From an uncultured Senegalimassilia sp. (GTDB lineage Bacteria; Actinomycetota; Coriobacteriia; Coriobacteriales; Eggerthellaceae), in NCBI GenBank assembly GCA_934661765.1, contig CAKUJT010000129.1:1-6297 (forward strand): a stretch of 6,297 nucleotides of DNA, read 5' to 3'. Under the pieces are notes generated by a model, which was given only the letters and a program-made list of their open reading frames with translations, was not told where the DNA came from and made no database searches. Position 1 is the stretch's first letter; each line of letters begins with the position of its first letter. Below are positions 6,072 to 6,297 of this stretch, in pieces. The translations under genes were made by a program, and so were the position numbers.

Positions 6072-6297
6072 GCTGTAATACCTGCTTTTTCAAACTGCTT
6101 TATTAACATCCGGCTTCCTACTATGGCACTGATTGTGGCCGTCACAAGCACAGCTGCGAACATTGCAATCAGAATCCCGGTATTTGCCGTTGCCTGCATG
6201 GTATCAATGTAGCCCTGTTCCGTCCCGTTTCCTAACATTGTTTGCGCCCATCCATCCGGGTCTGCAAAGAACACGAGATACGAGCCTGTTCCACCGA
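6068..6297 (-). CDS. MptD-family ECF transporter S component (C-terminal part, runs off the window)
   Basis: The frame is open to the window edge, so only about the last 76 residues are present. They begin with GGTGSYLVFF, a glycine-rich hydrophobic stretch, followed by a polar loop with GNGTEQGYIDTM. One clear membrane helix follows (about GILIAMFAAVLVTATISAIVG), and the protein ends in the charged tail RMLIKQFEKAGI. That ending (helix, then K/R-M-L-x-K-x-F-E-K-A-G-I) is typical of the MptD/Trep_Strep (TIGR02185-like) family of putative ECF substrate-binding proteins. S components are small six-helix membrane proteins that bind the substrate and dock on EcfT. The stop TGA overlaps the ATG of the T-component gene in an ATGA arrangement, and the next two genes encode the T and A parts, which supports the call. 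A GTG at 6274 could be mistaken for a start, but the frame continues upstream with family-like sequence. The substrate is unknown. Confidence 0.82.
   Translation of the reverse strand, partial: GGTGSYLVFFADPDGWAQTMLGNGTEQGYIDTMQATANTGILIAMFAAVLVTATISAIVGSRMLIKQFEKAGITA

Overview
The window looks like accessory DNA from a Clostridia-type Firmicute, probably a gut lineage (Lachnospiraceae/Oscillospiraceae-like). The clues are consensus AGGAGG-type ribosome binding sites, a TTG start, mixed GC content, tightly packed genes, and close resemblance of the gene set to transporter cargo carried by Tn1549/CTn-type conjugative elements. The organism is inferred; no rRNA or marker gene is present. All genes I support lie on the minus strand and read from right to left.

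Right and centre (about 408-6297): an uninterrupted five-gene transport operon. In order of transcription it holds the C-terminal end of an MptD/Trep_Strep-type ECF substrate-binding (S) protein, which runs off the window; an EcfT-like transmembrane protein; a tandem two-domain ECF ATPase; and two paralogous exporter-fold ABC half-transporters, each a TMD-NBD fusion. All junctions overlap by 4-8 nt or are separated by 3 nt, which suggests translational coupling. The first three proteins form a complete ECF importer (S + T + fused A/A'). The last two look like a heterodimer of the kind that includes the siderophore importers YbtPQ and IrtAB. The same combination occurs, as I recall, in the mpt operon of Mycobacterium avium subsp. 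paratuberculosis. The substrate cannot be read from the sequence; iron-siderophore or another metal/cofactor chelate is a reasonable inference.

Left end (1-433): very different in character. A small ORF (47 codons) starts inside the 3' end of the last ABC gene. It is followed by a perfect 12-bp inverted repeat (209-220/251-262). Immediately downstream on the minus strand lies a core, GTGTG-CCC-ACTTT-GGGA, that resembles the nick region of Gram-positive MOBQ/MOBP origins of transfer. A GC-rich hairpin with a T-rich tail (140-176) comes next, then a short ORF and the start of another gene (from 75) with a perfect Shine-Dalgarno. I read this as a candidate oriT at the border between the transporter cargo and the element's own genes. 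That would make the transporter operon mobile, entering a recipient last. No relaxase is visible in the window, so this remains an inference.
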